Positions 43,309-54,196 of a stretch of DNA of 64,000 bases are shown here, piece by piece. The stretch lies in the NCBI RefSeq assembly GCF_018139145.2, contig NC_059481.1, forward strand, positions 2,220,368-2,284,367. The letters are read 5' to 3'. The position numbers and the translations under genes were made by a program. The notes below the pieces were generated by a model. It had not been told where the DNA came from. It saw only the letters and a list, made by a program, of their open reading frames with translations, and searched no databases. Position 1 is the first letter of the stretch, and each line of letters starts with the position of its first letter. This DNA is from Gymnogyps californianus (lineage: Eukaryota; Chordata; Aves; Accipitriformes; Cathartidae).

Positions 43309-46300
43309 GAAGAAATCAAAGGCAGGCATGTCAAGGTTTGGAAAGACTTTCAACTGTGCTTTTCTTTGACTGTGTCATTAAAAAAAAAAGTCTGATTTCT
43401 ACTGAAACTCTTGTGATCTGGGTCTCCAAGCGCCTGTGGGCCCCAGAGGAGCTTCTTCATCCTAGGTGGGACATACTTGTGTCCGGCATTTACTGCCCTC
43501 AACGTGGTCCCGTGGCCAAATAATCCCCTGCAAAGCGGCTCGCTGGTGCAAAGGGGAACAGGTGGAGGCTGTTCACTCTGCTTTTGCAAATTAGGTTCAT
43601 TCCTCTTAATTAATGCCACTCACTAATGAGCAGCCATGCCTTCAGCGAAGCCCAAGAAGGGGCAAAGGGGGGCTGGTAGCCGTATTACATGCCCTGTGGA
43701 GCAGCTTAGTATCTTCCCCTTGCATGGGAGAAGAAAATGTTGATGTAGAGAGCTTCATCCCTGGGGCTTTTTTACTGTTTTCAGGCTCAGGAGGGGGGAT
43801 AGTCCCTCTCCTATCCCCCCAAGGATGCCATTGTATGCTCGTATTAGTCTCAAGCTTTTGTTGTTCTTCAGGTGATGACCCCTGTGCAGACGTGCCTGGA
43901 TGAGGACACTTGCTGCTCCGTCACCTCGACCATGCTAAGGTGAGACCCGACTTGCCAGGGGCACGGGCTGGATGTGACCACCCTGATGGGGTAAAGATGG
44001 GACCCCTCTGTGTGTGGGTAACTCCAGGGTCCAAACTTAATAGTCTGGAAGGAACATGGGTCTGGAGGAGACCCAGGTGCAGGTCCCTGTGATGATGTGA
44101 CTGCTGTGAGTGTGTCTCCTGGGGGATCTAAAGAAGCAGAGACGGGAAATGAAACCTTTTTCACTGCCGGTATGCTCAATCTGCTTTGCTTCATGGAAAT
44201 CTTCTTTTTAAAGCAGCTCTGCCCTTGCTGCAGCCCTGTCTTGGAGGCTTTCCAGCAGCTCCGAGAAGAGGCGCGGTCCCTGGTCAACAAGACTAAGCTG
44301 GAGATGGAGCTGTGTGACTCTGCCTTCCTTGCTGCCTAAAGTTACGTCAGTCTGGGTGACATGACCCTTACCAGAGCATCCAACAGCCCTTTCCTTGCTG
44401 GCAGTACCATCTCTGTCCTTCTGCCGGCCCAAAATCCACCCGGGAAGGATGCAGGGTCACCAGCCCCGAGACTGGGGCCAGAGCTTTGCTCGGGTTGAAA
44501 CGCCCTTGTCAAACGCCCGCAGGCATCCATCCCGATCTGAACCATCCTCTGCCCGACAAACCTGTCTCTCCCATCACGATAACTGCCACTGACATTTCAG
44601 TAACACGTTTCTTCCCGAAGGGATTCCTGTATCACTTCTCCTGCTGCTGAAACATGGCCACCAGCGAGGCTGGGTGCCCGTCCCTCATCCTCCCTTGCTG
44701 GCAATCAGAGCAGAGGGATGCTGCTCAACACATCCCTGGGCAAAGCAGAAGAGCATTGCGAGAACGAGTCAGAGGGTTGGAAAAGGGGATATTTTTGGAA
44801 GGAAAACCATAGGAAAATGTGGGTGAAAGCATGAGGATGGTCTCCATTGCTGGGTCCCCAGGCAGGCCCGGGGGTGATGAGTGAGTGCAGCATGTCAAGA
44901 GGTCACCCGGGACCATGCCATGACTTTTTCTCACATCAGTTCATCATTAAAGAGTTTCAGTGCTGGCGAAGGTGTGGTACGGCCTCTCAGATCTCAGCTG
45001 GAGCGGGGATGGCAGAGGCAGAGCTTGGCCAGTGAGTGGGGCACCCCAAAGGGAGGGGGGTCACTGGGTCTGGCTGCCCCCAACTTCAGCAGGAGGTCTG
45101 GGGAGAAGATGGACATATACCAGGGGAGCTGGTGTTTAATGTGCCTCCCCGAGCCAGCTCTCCCAGGCTGATGCGTTTTCTGTGTCTGGATCCGCTCCCT
45201 GTCCCTGCTCACATGTGTCTTCTCCTTGCAGGTGGCACCTCAGCTCGTGGCTCAGCATCTCTGGTCCATCACGTGCTTCTGCCACTGATGCAGATGGGTA
45301 CAAGCCAAGCGCATGGAAGGAGCCTGGGCTGGACAGAGAGATGCAACCTCCTTTCCTAGGCTAACCCCAGGTTTCAGAGAAGAGCCGCTCTGTCACCGCA
45401 GGAGGTGGAGGAGGAAGCGCGCAGCACCAAACAAATCCTTTCTGACAGCCGGGAAATGCCGTGGCCTTTGCGATGGAGCTGAGCTGACGGGCGGCACTGC
45501 TCCCTGGGCAGGCTGAGCCTCCTCTTCCAGTGCTGCTTGGTGGGGACTGTGCCTGCAGTGGCATGATGCTGGGAGATTCAATCAGCAAAGGCAGGCATGG
45601 ACCCCTTGGAGAGGGGCTTGAACCCCTTGGAGCCCCCCTTGGAGGGGGTTTGTACTTTTGCATGCAGGGTGCAAGCTACATCCATAGCTTGTTGTCCTGT
45701 TTTCAAGCCTTGTTGCTGTTTTTATCCCCTTTCCCCAGTTGCACGGTGCTGGATGTGGGTCCTGAGCCCTCTGCTGCAGCCAGCTCAGCTGGTGCCACGT
45801 TCAGACCTGTGTCCTGGTGGACCTGCAGCAGTGCCTGCTGAGATGCACGTGGTTTTGCATCAAGATGGAGGAAATCTCAGGGCTTTTTTGAGCACCAGTG
45901 AGACACTGGGCGGCTGGAGAGCATTGCTTGCCATCCGCAGTCCCAATTTGGTGCAGCCTTTGAGGGTTCTCCTCTCCACGAACCACCGTGCTCAAGCGAG
46001 ATGGCATCAGCTGGGCACTGGGACAGCCACTTCAGGGCTGGGAGACCTTCCCCTGGCAAATCATGGGGTTTTGGGGGTTCCCAGCCAAGCACCCCCCCTT
46101 CCCTGGGATGAGCTGAGCCCCTCTGCCCCATGCCCAGAGCCCACGGGGGCTGCACTTGCCAGGCTTGTCCTCGCCCCCACCAGTACCACCAGCCGAGCTC
46201 ATTTCCCCAATTAAACATTATTAGTCCTTGAGCGAGAGGAGGAGGGAGGCGGCAAGGAAGGATTTTTATTGGGAAGTCGTTTGTTCCTTAATTGAATTGC

Positions 46301-49300
46301 TCCTGTTAACAGCGGCAAGGAGAAGAGGAACAAAAAGCCAAACGGGAGGTAAAGGCGCTTAATTCACTTCTGCTCGAGAGGAGCTAATATTAATAAACTT
46401 CTGGATGAAGGGATTTGCAAGGGTTTGTTAGAGGGATTAACTCCAAAATGGTGATTAGATTTCCCAGACTAAACTTGCCGATAAACAAGGGAGATGGCGA
46501 GATGCAGATGTCATCCCTGCGAGGAGTGGGGTCCCTCCCAGCTGCCAGACCTGGAGCATGGAGGAGTCACTCCCTGCTTCAGGGTAAGGGACTTTCTCCA
46601 TATTTGCCCCAAAACCAAGCAGAGATGATGTCCTGGGTCCTCCCTAAGGGGGCCTTGACATCACTGACCACGAGGACCCTACAAACCTGAGCTTGGATGG
46701 AGGGTGCACCATTTAAAAGAATCACATGGACCAAGGAGCAGGATCTGGGAGTCGCTTGGGTGTCCATCCTCGCGGCGGTCCCACCAGCCAGGTCCCATCC
46801 CAGGGATGGATGCTCAGAAAGGCCTGTATGTGGTCATACATGCAGCTTTTTCCGTGAGTAGAATATGTGGGCATTGGTGTTTCAGGGGTGTGGGGAGCAT
46901 TGGGTCAGCCTTTGCCCTTGGGGGAAGCGAAGGAGGAACTTCCGAGATCTTTCGTCTTGCCTTTTTGTTTTCTTTTTAATGAAATGTTTTGTTTCAGGCA
47001 TCCTGGCACACTGCTAATTTCAAAAACAACTGGTTTGACTTTTGCCTTTTAAATTATTATTTTTTTAAATTTAAAAATGGATCTAAATAGAGGATATAAA
47101 AGCCTGAAATAGCACACGCCGTGTTGGGGCAAAGAAATACACGTTGTCCTGAGGCAAAGAAAATATCTCTGCTTGTCCTCAACCCATTTTTTTCCTCTTT
47201 GATTTTGCTGAAGCTTTCTGCAAAAGTTTCTGTTTCGCATCAACCTAAATATATTTTTTTCCCTCAAGGTTTTGGTTTGTTCCCTGAATTAGCTATCCAT
47301 GCTGTTACCTGCTCCATGTAGAGATAGACACAGACCTTCACTGGTACCTTCTCTCCTTCCTCGCCCAGCTGAAGAACATCAGTACCAGATGGCTGATTTG
47401 GATGAACCTCTGCATCCCACCATGCTGCACGTTCAAACCCTGCTCTTCGAGCTCCCGCTATCCATCCGTCATCTGCACCAGAGCCACCACAAGCCATAGG
47501 AGCACCTAGGAGGCTTTTTCAAGCTACGTCTGCTGAGGTGGGTCTGGGCAGAGTCCCACACTATGCTCTTGCAAGGACCAAGCAAGAGGAAATCCACCCT
47601 GAATCTCAGCCAGGGTTGCTGGGGTTGAAGGAAGGGCCTGTTTGCTGCCAGCAGTTGCAATCAGGTTGCTCTGCTGATGCCGGACCAGTGTGAGACCTTC
47701 TCTGGTTCATGGTGGGCTCTTGAGAACGGGCAAATCTGCTCAGTGAGGGAAGAAAGAACCAAAAGCTGGTCCAGAGGTCGATGTTGGCTGCATGTCGATG
47801 GTCTTCAAAGCGCTGCTTGCGTGGTACAATGATTGAGCATCCTTTAGCACGTGGAGGCACCCAGCCGTGCGAGCACTTTGGAAACAGCAGTCTAGCCATT
47901 TTTTTCCCATAACAGGGTGAAAAATTGATGCTGTCCCCACTTCTCAGATCGAAAAGGGGGCCCAGACTAGCCCAGACCATCCAACACAGAGATGCCCAGA
48001 TCTGCTGCTGTGCTGCCCAGCCCTGGAGATGCCCATCAGAGCAAATCCCGCTGGAGTTGAACAGCTACGTCCCAGCATCAATGGGCAATCTGAGCTGTTT
48101 TGATTTCATTATGCACACTTGTTTCCTTAAAGTGGACTATTTAAGAAGGAAGCGGGGGGGCAGGGAATCATTTAGAGGGTTGCCGTCAGCCTCCGGGCGT
48201 CAAATTTTATCTGCTTCGAATTATTATGATCAGATAGAGAATGCTATCCGGGGTAGCGCTGCTTTGGTGCCTTCCCCCCTGATTTCTGCTCTTGCCAGCC
48301 TGAGCTTAAATCCTGTACCAAGTTTATGAAAGAATAAACAAAAAAGTCAAAACTAGCAAAAAAAAAGTCGTCGTGGGGAGCTAGGGGTGCTTGGCCAGGG
48401 CAGGGGCAAGACGGCAAGTGCAAAGAAGGGATTTGGTCCTTGCTCTGCCCTGGGGATTTGAGGGCATCGGGGTATCAGCGATGCTTTAGGGATGGGATGA
48501 AGCCGGAGAAAGGTGATTGAGAGAGCATGGGCTTTACTGTTCCTCTTTCCCTGGCGCATCCTGGATTTATTCATCATTTTAATGCTTTCAAACCACCCAG
48601 AACAAAATGTTTTGGTGTTATTTTCTTAAGGCAGAGCAGAAACCTTACCCTTCTGGGATGGGAAGGTGTCCCCATCTCCCGGCTGAATACTCATTATTCC
48701 CAGCTTTATCCAACAGGACAAGTCTGCTTTCTCCTCCATAGCCTGTCGTCTCTCGCATCCCTCCCTTTCTCCTTGCTGTGCTGTTCTCGGTGCTCGGGAA
48801 GCCCAGGGAAGGAGAGTCCTGGCAGTCAGGATGGTTTGTAGCTGATGAGGTCCGTCGGGGAGCCACGGCTGGAGGCTCATGGGGGGGGATGCAGGGATGG
48901 TACAGTTGCTTTTTTGGGGTGCTCGTGCATCGCTGGAGATCGGCATCTGCCAGCTCTGGGGGTGCAGTGACTCACCGGGACTGGGCGCCAGTGACTCACG
49001 GGCAAGTGCTGCGGGATCCTCCATTGGAAATGGCCTCGATTTGCTCCAGTGAGGATGAGGAGGCTGGATGGAAGGTAGTGCCCCCCCAGTCACCCCTCAT
49101 TGCAGCCACTCCCCCCCTCATGTGCTCACTGGTACTCCCCTTACCCATCCCTGGAGATCCCAAACGGGCAGCACCGCATCCTGACCCACGGTGTTTGCAG
49201 GACGTCCCCAGCAGCTCCCACCAGCGCTGTGCCCTCCCCTTGTGCCCAAGGTGTCCCCATCTGCCACTCGCTTTTGTCCCCAGCATGTATGGCTCTGAGG

Positions 49301-49639
49301 ACGGGGGGATGTGGTCCCCTCCTGGGCTCCCCCAGGGATGCTGCCCTCTCCCAGCATCCCAGACCTCCTGGCTCAGCAATCCCTGGTCCATGGGACCAGA
49401 GGAGAGCTCTTTGCAAGGCTCCTTTCTCCCCAGAGGGGTATTTAAATCCTCTCCACGTGCTAAAGTGATGCTGCTGAACGACAGGAGCATTTCGTGGGAT
49501 GAAGGCAAGGGTACGGCACATGTGTCTCCATCCCAGAGCAGGCGGGATGGAGGGTTATTGCCACCTCAGACCTGCAGCGATGCAGGAGCCTGCTCTTGCC
49601 AAGCAACCTCGAGATTATTTTTTTTATTAAATTGCAAGG

Positions 49640-49905
49640 TCGGCTGATAAAGAAAACTTGACTTAATACACTTCGACTTCTGTGAGGCGTTTGACTTAAT
49701 CGTGCATCCCAGCCTGATAGAAATCCAGCACTGCACCAGCCCTGCGCAGCCCGTGTTAAATGGATTAAAAACCGGCTAACGGAGAGATCGTTGGTGTGTT
49801 GCTCTTCTGCTCTTTGCTATATTTGTCACTGAGCTGAAAAATGATATAAAATAAATGCTGGACGTATTTGGAGATGCTGAAATGCGGCGGAGCAGAAAGG
49901 GGAAG
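49640..49905 (+). mobile_element. Ancient, decayed CR1-like LINE reverse-transcriptase fragment
   Basis: Translated fragments line up in order with the CR1 reverse transcriptase despite stops and shifts. The 49,650-49,730 part gives KLDLIHFDFCEAFD and then HPSLIEI, matching the catalytic DFxKAFD block followed by the SxLLEKL helix. At 49,759-49,795 a WIKNRLTERS-like stretch matches the WIKNWL block. At 49,815-49,895 a FVTELKNDIK-like stretch and then MLDVFGDAEM match the IFINDL and FADDxKLGG blocks, with the active-site FADD changed. It is much older than the CR1 at 59,605-61,926. It has no coding potential, and the ends cannot be fixed. Confidence 0.75.
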
Positions 49906-50964
49906 CAAATAACCCGTTAAATAGGGATGGCCCCGGCGGTGCAGAGGGCTGGGGCTCTGCTGAAATCCATCTGCTGTTGTCATGCCAAGGCAGACCCGGG
50001 GGATGTTGAGGACAAACAGGAGGGGATGTGACATCTGTGTCCCCAAGGAAGAGCCTTGGGGGGGGGTTAGCCAGGTGGAGGTGCTCACAGGGAGGGGAAG
50101 GGGATCTCTCAAAGCAGATGGTCTTCAGTTGGGAGCATCACCAACAGCATCACCTCCCCAGCATCCGTACCCATAGGTGGTGTTGGTGGGGAAACTGAGG
50201 CACGGGGCAGCCCCCGCAGCATAAGGACTACATGGGAGCTGGTTTTTCCAACTCAAAATCATGCAATACCTCTGCTTTTTATTTTTTTGGGGGGGTGTGG
50301 ATCCAGGGCTGCCCCTGGGGCTGAGCCTTTCCATGTCCCTGCACAGCGGTAGATGCTGAAGCTGAGCGCTCCCTCTGATCCTCCGCTTCTCTTGTTTCCT
50401 GACCCTGCCACCCTGAGTTGTTGGAAAAACGCCTCTTAATTGCTAGACGCTCACTTCTCTGCTAATTAACCGCCTTGCAGGCATTTAGTAAATGATGCTC
50501 TTTGTTCATAATTACCAGGAAAAGGTGATTCCTACCTCCCAGAAGCAAATTCATTTTCACCTACCGGGAAACATCTTTTCTTTTCTTTTTTTTTTTAAAT
50601 TTGGTGGGCTGAGAGAGCCCGAGTGTTTTACGGAGAGGCAGGCCTAGCTCCGGAGGGTAGTTTGATCCTGCAAAGTGCTGTTTAGGGATTCAGGGGCTTC
50701 GTTTGCTTTTCTCTGGTCCCTTCGGAGAGCCTCGGAGCCAGCCCAAGGGCTCCGCTAGCTCTGGCTCTCAGGCTGCCCATGGACTCTCGCTGGGAGTTTC
50801 CCCTAGTTTAATCGTGTGGCATCTCCATTTAATTTTATTTAGGTCCTCTCTTGGTTTTTAGGGTTTATTTTTGGGCGTGTAGGGGCAGGCATGGTTCCCC
50901 TGGCGTGGTCCTTGCTTAGCTGAGCTCCTGTATCGACAACTCCCTGCATTGCTTGCACCCATGC

Positions 50965-51000
50965 AGCAGAAGGGGAAACTGAGGCACGAGGCCAGGACCA
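50965..51000 (-). repeat. MIR-like SINE fragment
   Basis: GCAGAAGGGGAAACTGAGGCACGAGG corresponds to the antisense MIR core. A close relative lies 780 bp upstream at 50,185-50,210 in the same orientation. Confidence 0.4.
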
Positions 51001-51364
51001 CCTGGCTGGGTGGCACCCAATGTGTGCTTGCCTGGGCGTCCCATGGGGGAGCAAGCAGTAACCCAGCCCTGATGCCAGGGAGGGGGATGGATCTGGCACT
51101 GGGGCTCGGCTCCCCCGAAAGGGAATGAAACCCCTGGGGTCCAGCGAGGCAGGTGAGCCAGCGCCGGGAATTACATTGACCCGACACAACTCATTTCACT
51201 TGTGGGCCCCTGCAGCAGCTTTCTCCGGCACAGAACCACCAGCTCCGTTTCCGACTTGGCCGTCTCATCGCCGATCGATATTCCCCATCAAAATCTTGGC
51301 GGCGAAGCCGAGAAGTTATTTCCCGTCTGCAAAATTGCCCGCGGAAAAGCCGAGTTCAGCCTTT

Positions 51365-51374
51365 CTATAAATAG
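51365..51374. promoter_or_regulatory. MEF2/TATA-like CTATAAATAG in a CpG-rich islet
   Basis: CTATAAATAG fits the MEF2 consensus CTA(A/T)4TAG and is also a good TATA box. It is embedded in about 220 bp of unusually CpG-rich DNA (51,200-51,420) that has no known gene. It could be the core promoter of an unannotated transcript or an enhancer. Confidence 0.3.
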
Positions 51375-53695
51375 CCCCGGCCGCGGTCACGGCGTTGTCA
51401 CTGGCTCGCGTGCCACACGGTCCCTTCCCCTGAGCCTGGCTTTGCTAATTCAGCACGTCAGCTCACACGCCGGCGCAAATGATGTTAATCCTTCATTTTT
51501 GAAAGCCCGGGCCAGCCTGGCTTTAGTTTCCCACCTAAGGCATTTGCATGGCTCATCCCTGACATGGGACAGCCACTGGTGGCCATCACCTCCCCGTCAG
51601 GCCTGGCGAGCAAGGTATTTCCAGTGATCCAGAAGGAAAATTTCCCTTTTCCCTGCTATCTTCCTGCACAGTGTTTGCAGGAAATATTGAATTTTAGAGT
51701 GCTTTTCCACTCGGGGAAAGCAAAGTGCTGGACCAGCTCCTTGCAGCAGCATCTTCCACGAGGAGCAGCATCCCTGGTGCTAGAAAAGGTGAAACAGGTG
51801 AATTAATTTAAACCCACTCGGCCACAAATCCCTTGCAAATGCCAACCCTTCGGTCCCCAGGCTCTGTGCCATGATGTTGTCCAGCCCAAACCCCTTCTCG
51901 TGGGGCTTGCAGAGCCGCCCTGTCCCTCTCCGTCACCCGCCGGCTCCGTACCGTGGGCTAACCGCTTCCCAGGGGACAAGGTTGATAGGAGAGGCTGTAA
52001 CTCCACCGGTGCTCTCCCGATTGATCTTCAAAAGCGCTTTGAAGTTGGGGAAATTGGTGAGGTTTTTTCTTTCTTTCTTATTTTATTTTTTTTTTTTTCC
52101 TCGGGTACTAAACTTTAGAACTTCAGTTTTTAATGAGGAAGGCGCTCCGCAGCATTCATCAAATGCTGCCGGCCAGCGGGACTCGGGAGCAACGGCTGAG
52201 GAAATGAGCAGGGAGATTGAAAAGCCGAAAAAAAAAAAAGGAAAGAAGTTCCCTCAGATGAGGATTGAAATGTCTCGGAGGAACCCCTGGTGAAACTGTC
52301 CCCTCCCTATGTGAGATGTCCCATCGCGTGGGGACGTGCCTGCTTTGCCGGGCCAAGGACACCCAGCAAGGCGGCGGCAGAGTCTTTGCCAGTGCTAGGA
52401 GGTTGCAAAAAACCTACAAAATATTTAAAAAATGTATTTTTCATATTTAGATTTTGATTTAGAAAGAGAAATGTTGCTCATCAGACACTTTTAATGGTTA
52501 CTCAGATATAACTCATGGGTTTTTTCCCTGCAAAAGCACCCAAATATAGCCAAGGATCCATTTAAATTACAGGCAGGACTAAACATAGAAGGCTGCTCTG
52601 ATTTAATAATAACCATAACATGAATATTACTCTCCAGGCTTTGTCATGCAACAGCTTGTATTATTAAATTCTTCACACCCTGAGCTGGTTTTATTCTGTA
52701 AATTCGGTGCTGAGGTTGACAGGCATCTTGGAGACGAGCATCTTCCCCGGGGTTTGCCAAGAGCGAGGGCTTGGAGGGTTACCCCGGGCTCAAACGATGC
52801 GTTTTTGGCAGCCAGCACCCAAAAATGAGAATAATATTAACCCTGGAGATACGTGCTGGTCCCTCCCCAGTGAGGTGATGGGAGCAGGGGCTGCTTGGTG
52901 GCTTTTTTGGGGAGTTCTGGAGGAAGCAGGGTACTCTGCATACATCTGTCTGTGCCAGCCTCCCTTCCGTGAGGTTATTCCACTGCCCAATTTTAATCAA
53001 ATTTAGGAGAGAGGCTGGTATCTCAGGGGGAAATGGGTCTTGGGTGCTGCTTTTTCGCAGCAGGATGGTTCCAAAGGAGGAAACTGGAGGTGTCGGGAGG
53101 TGCCCAAAATGGTGCGCCTGAGCTTTTTCCGCCGGCCACATCGATTCAGGGCTGGGAAACAGAAATTACAGGCTCTTGCCTGAGTTTAAAAAACCAGCGG
53201 TGACACATTTTCGATTCATCAGGGACAGAAAAAGTCACTTTAGTAGAGAAAAAACTTCTTAGTGCTTGTCCATCCCCTGGTCCAGCCCCTGGCTCGTGCA
53301 AGGGCTTTCAGCATCCCTCTGCTTTGCCTCTCTGGATGCAGACCCAGGCTTGTCCCACTGCTACCGCATCCGCGTCGGAGCATTTAATGTCCTGAAATTG
53401 AGCTTTCTAATTGGGCTTTTCTAATTGCTGCTGCTGCTACGGCAGCTGGGGTGGGCTTAGGGGCAGGACCCCAACTGCCGGCACATGTGGGGTGCTGCTG
53501 TGGCTTTAGCAGAGGGCTGGGGGAATTGGGGGCAGCTCTATTTTTAGGGAGCGGTAGTGCTATGGGGACCCCAGGAGTGTGTGTCCTTGTAGGGAACCCC
53601 GCCTCGTGTGCCATCACCAGTCCCCTAAAATTGGGGCATCCCGCGGTGAGTGGGGTGTAGGCGAGGGGGAGGCTGGTGCTGGCTGTTGTGGGGGG

Positions 53696-53731
53696 GCATG
53701 TTGGGTTGGGGGTGCATGTTGGGTTGGGGGT
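53696..53731 (+). repeat. 18-bp G-rich tandem duplication
   Basis: Two exact GCATGTTGGGTTGGGGGT units. With the flanking G runs it may form a G-quadruplex. Confidence 0.75.
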
Positions 53732-54142
53732 GCTGCGGGGTTGTAGGCTGCTGGGCATCCCCAATGGTAGCTCTACCCTGGAAAGGGATGTTTCCCTCTG
53801 TGGCTTGTCGCGATGGTGCCGTGTGTCCCTTCCTCCGTGGGGGGACAAACCCTGAAGCATGGGGACACCCTGCTCTCCCCTCCAGCCCCCCGCGTGTGGG
53901 TTAACCACATAATCTGCTTTTCTCACTGTCTGGGGGGTGGTCTGAAGCCCTTAGAGAACCTTTTAGTGCTGCTAACATCCCCCGGGCAGTGGGCTGAGGC
54001 TGAGCGTCCCCAAAATGTGGCTGCTGTCAGGAATGGGGGCTGCTCGGTATTTCTGGGGCACGGCTCTACTTGCTGGGATGTGGGAACTGGACCCCAAATT
54101 TGGATCTATGTGACGCGGGTCCTTGCCTAAGCAGATGCCTGC

Positions 54143-54196
54143 TGGGCTGAGAGGGTCAGGGTGGGTCCCTGGGCTGAGAGGGTCAGGGTGGGCCCC
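54143..54196 (+). repeat. 27-bp tandem duplication
   Basis: Units at 54,143-54,169 and 54,170-54,196 share TGGGCTGAGAGGGTCAGGG and differ at one base. The near identity suggests a recent duplication. Confidence 0.75.

Larger units (their letters stand above)
28483..49639. other. Intergenic, no gene recognised
   Basis: About 21 kb with no recognisable coding sequence. It includes a 24-bp tandem duplication (39,569-39,616), a 32-bp tandem duplication (42,958-43,021), a MEF2-type motif (40,460-40,469), a 20-T run (43,289-43,308) and AT-rich patches that look like regulatory elements (43,575-43,630, 46,195-46,420 and 48,085-48,260). Open frames such as 33,555-34,034 (159 codons) and 36,860-37,687 minus (275 codons) have no family resemblance and are treated as chance. 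Confidence 0.6.

Noticed and set aside
43289..43390. Poly-T next to an A-run, suggesting a processed pseudogene
   Set aside because: No coding or transcript-like sequence lies on either side.
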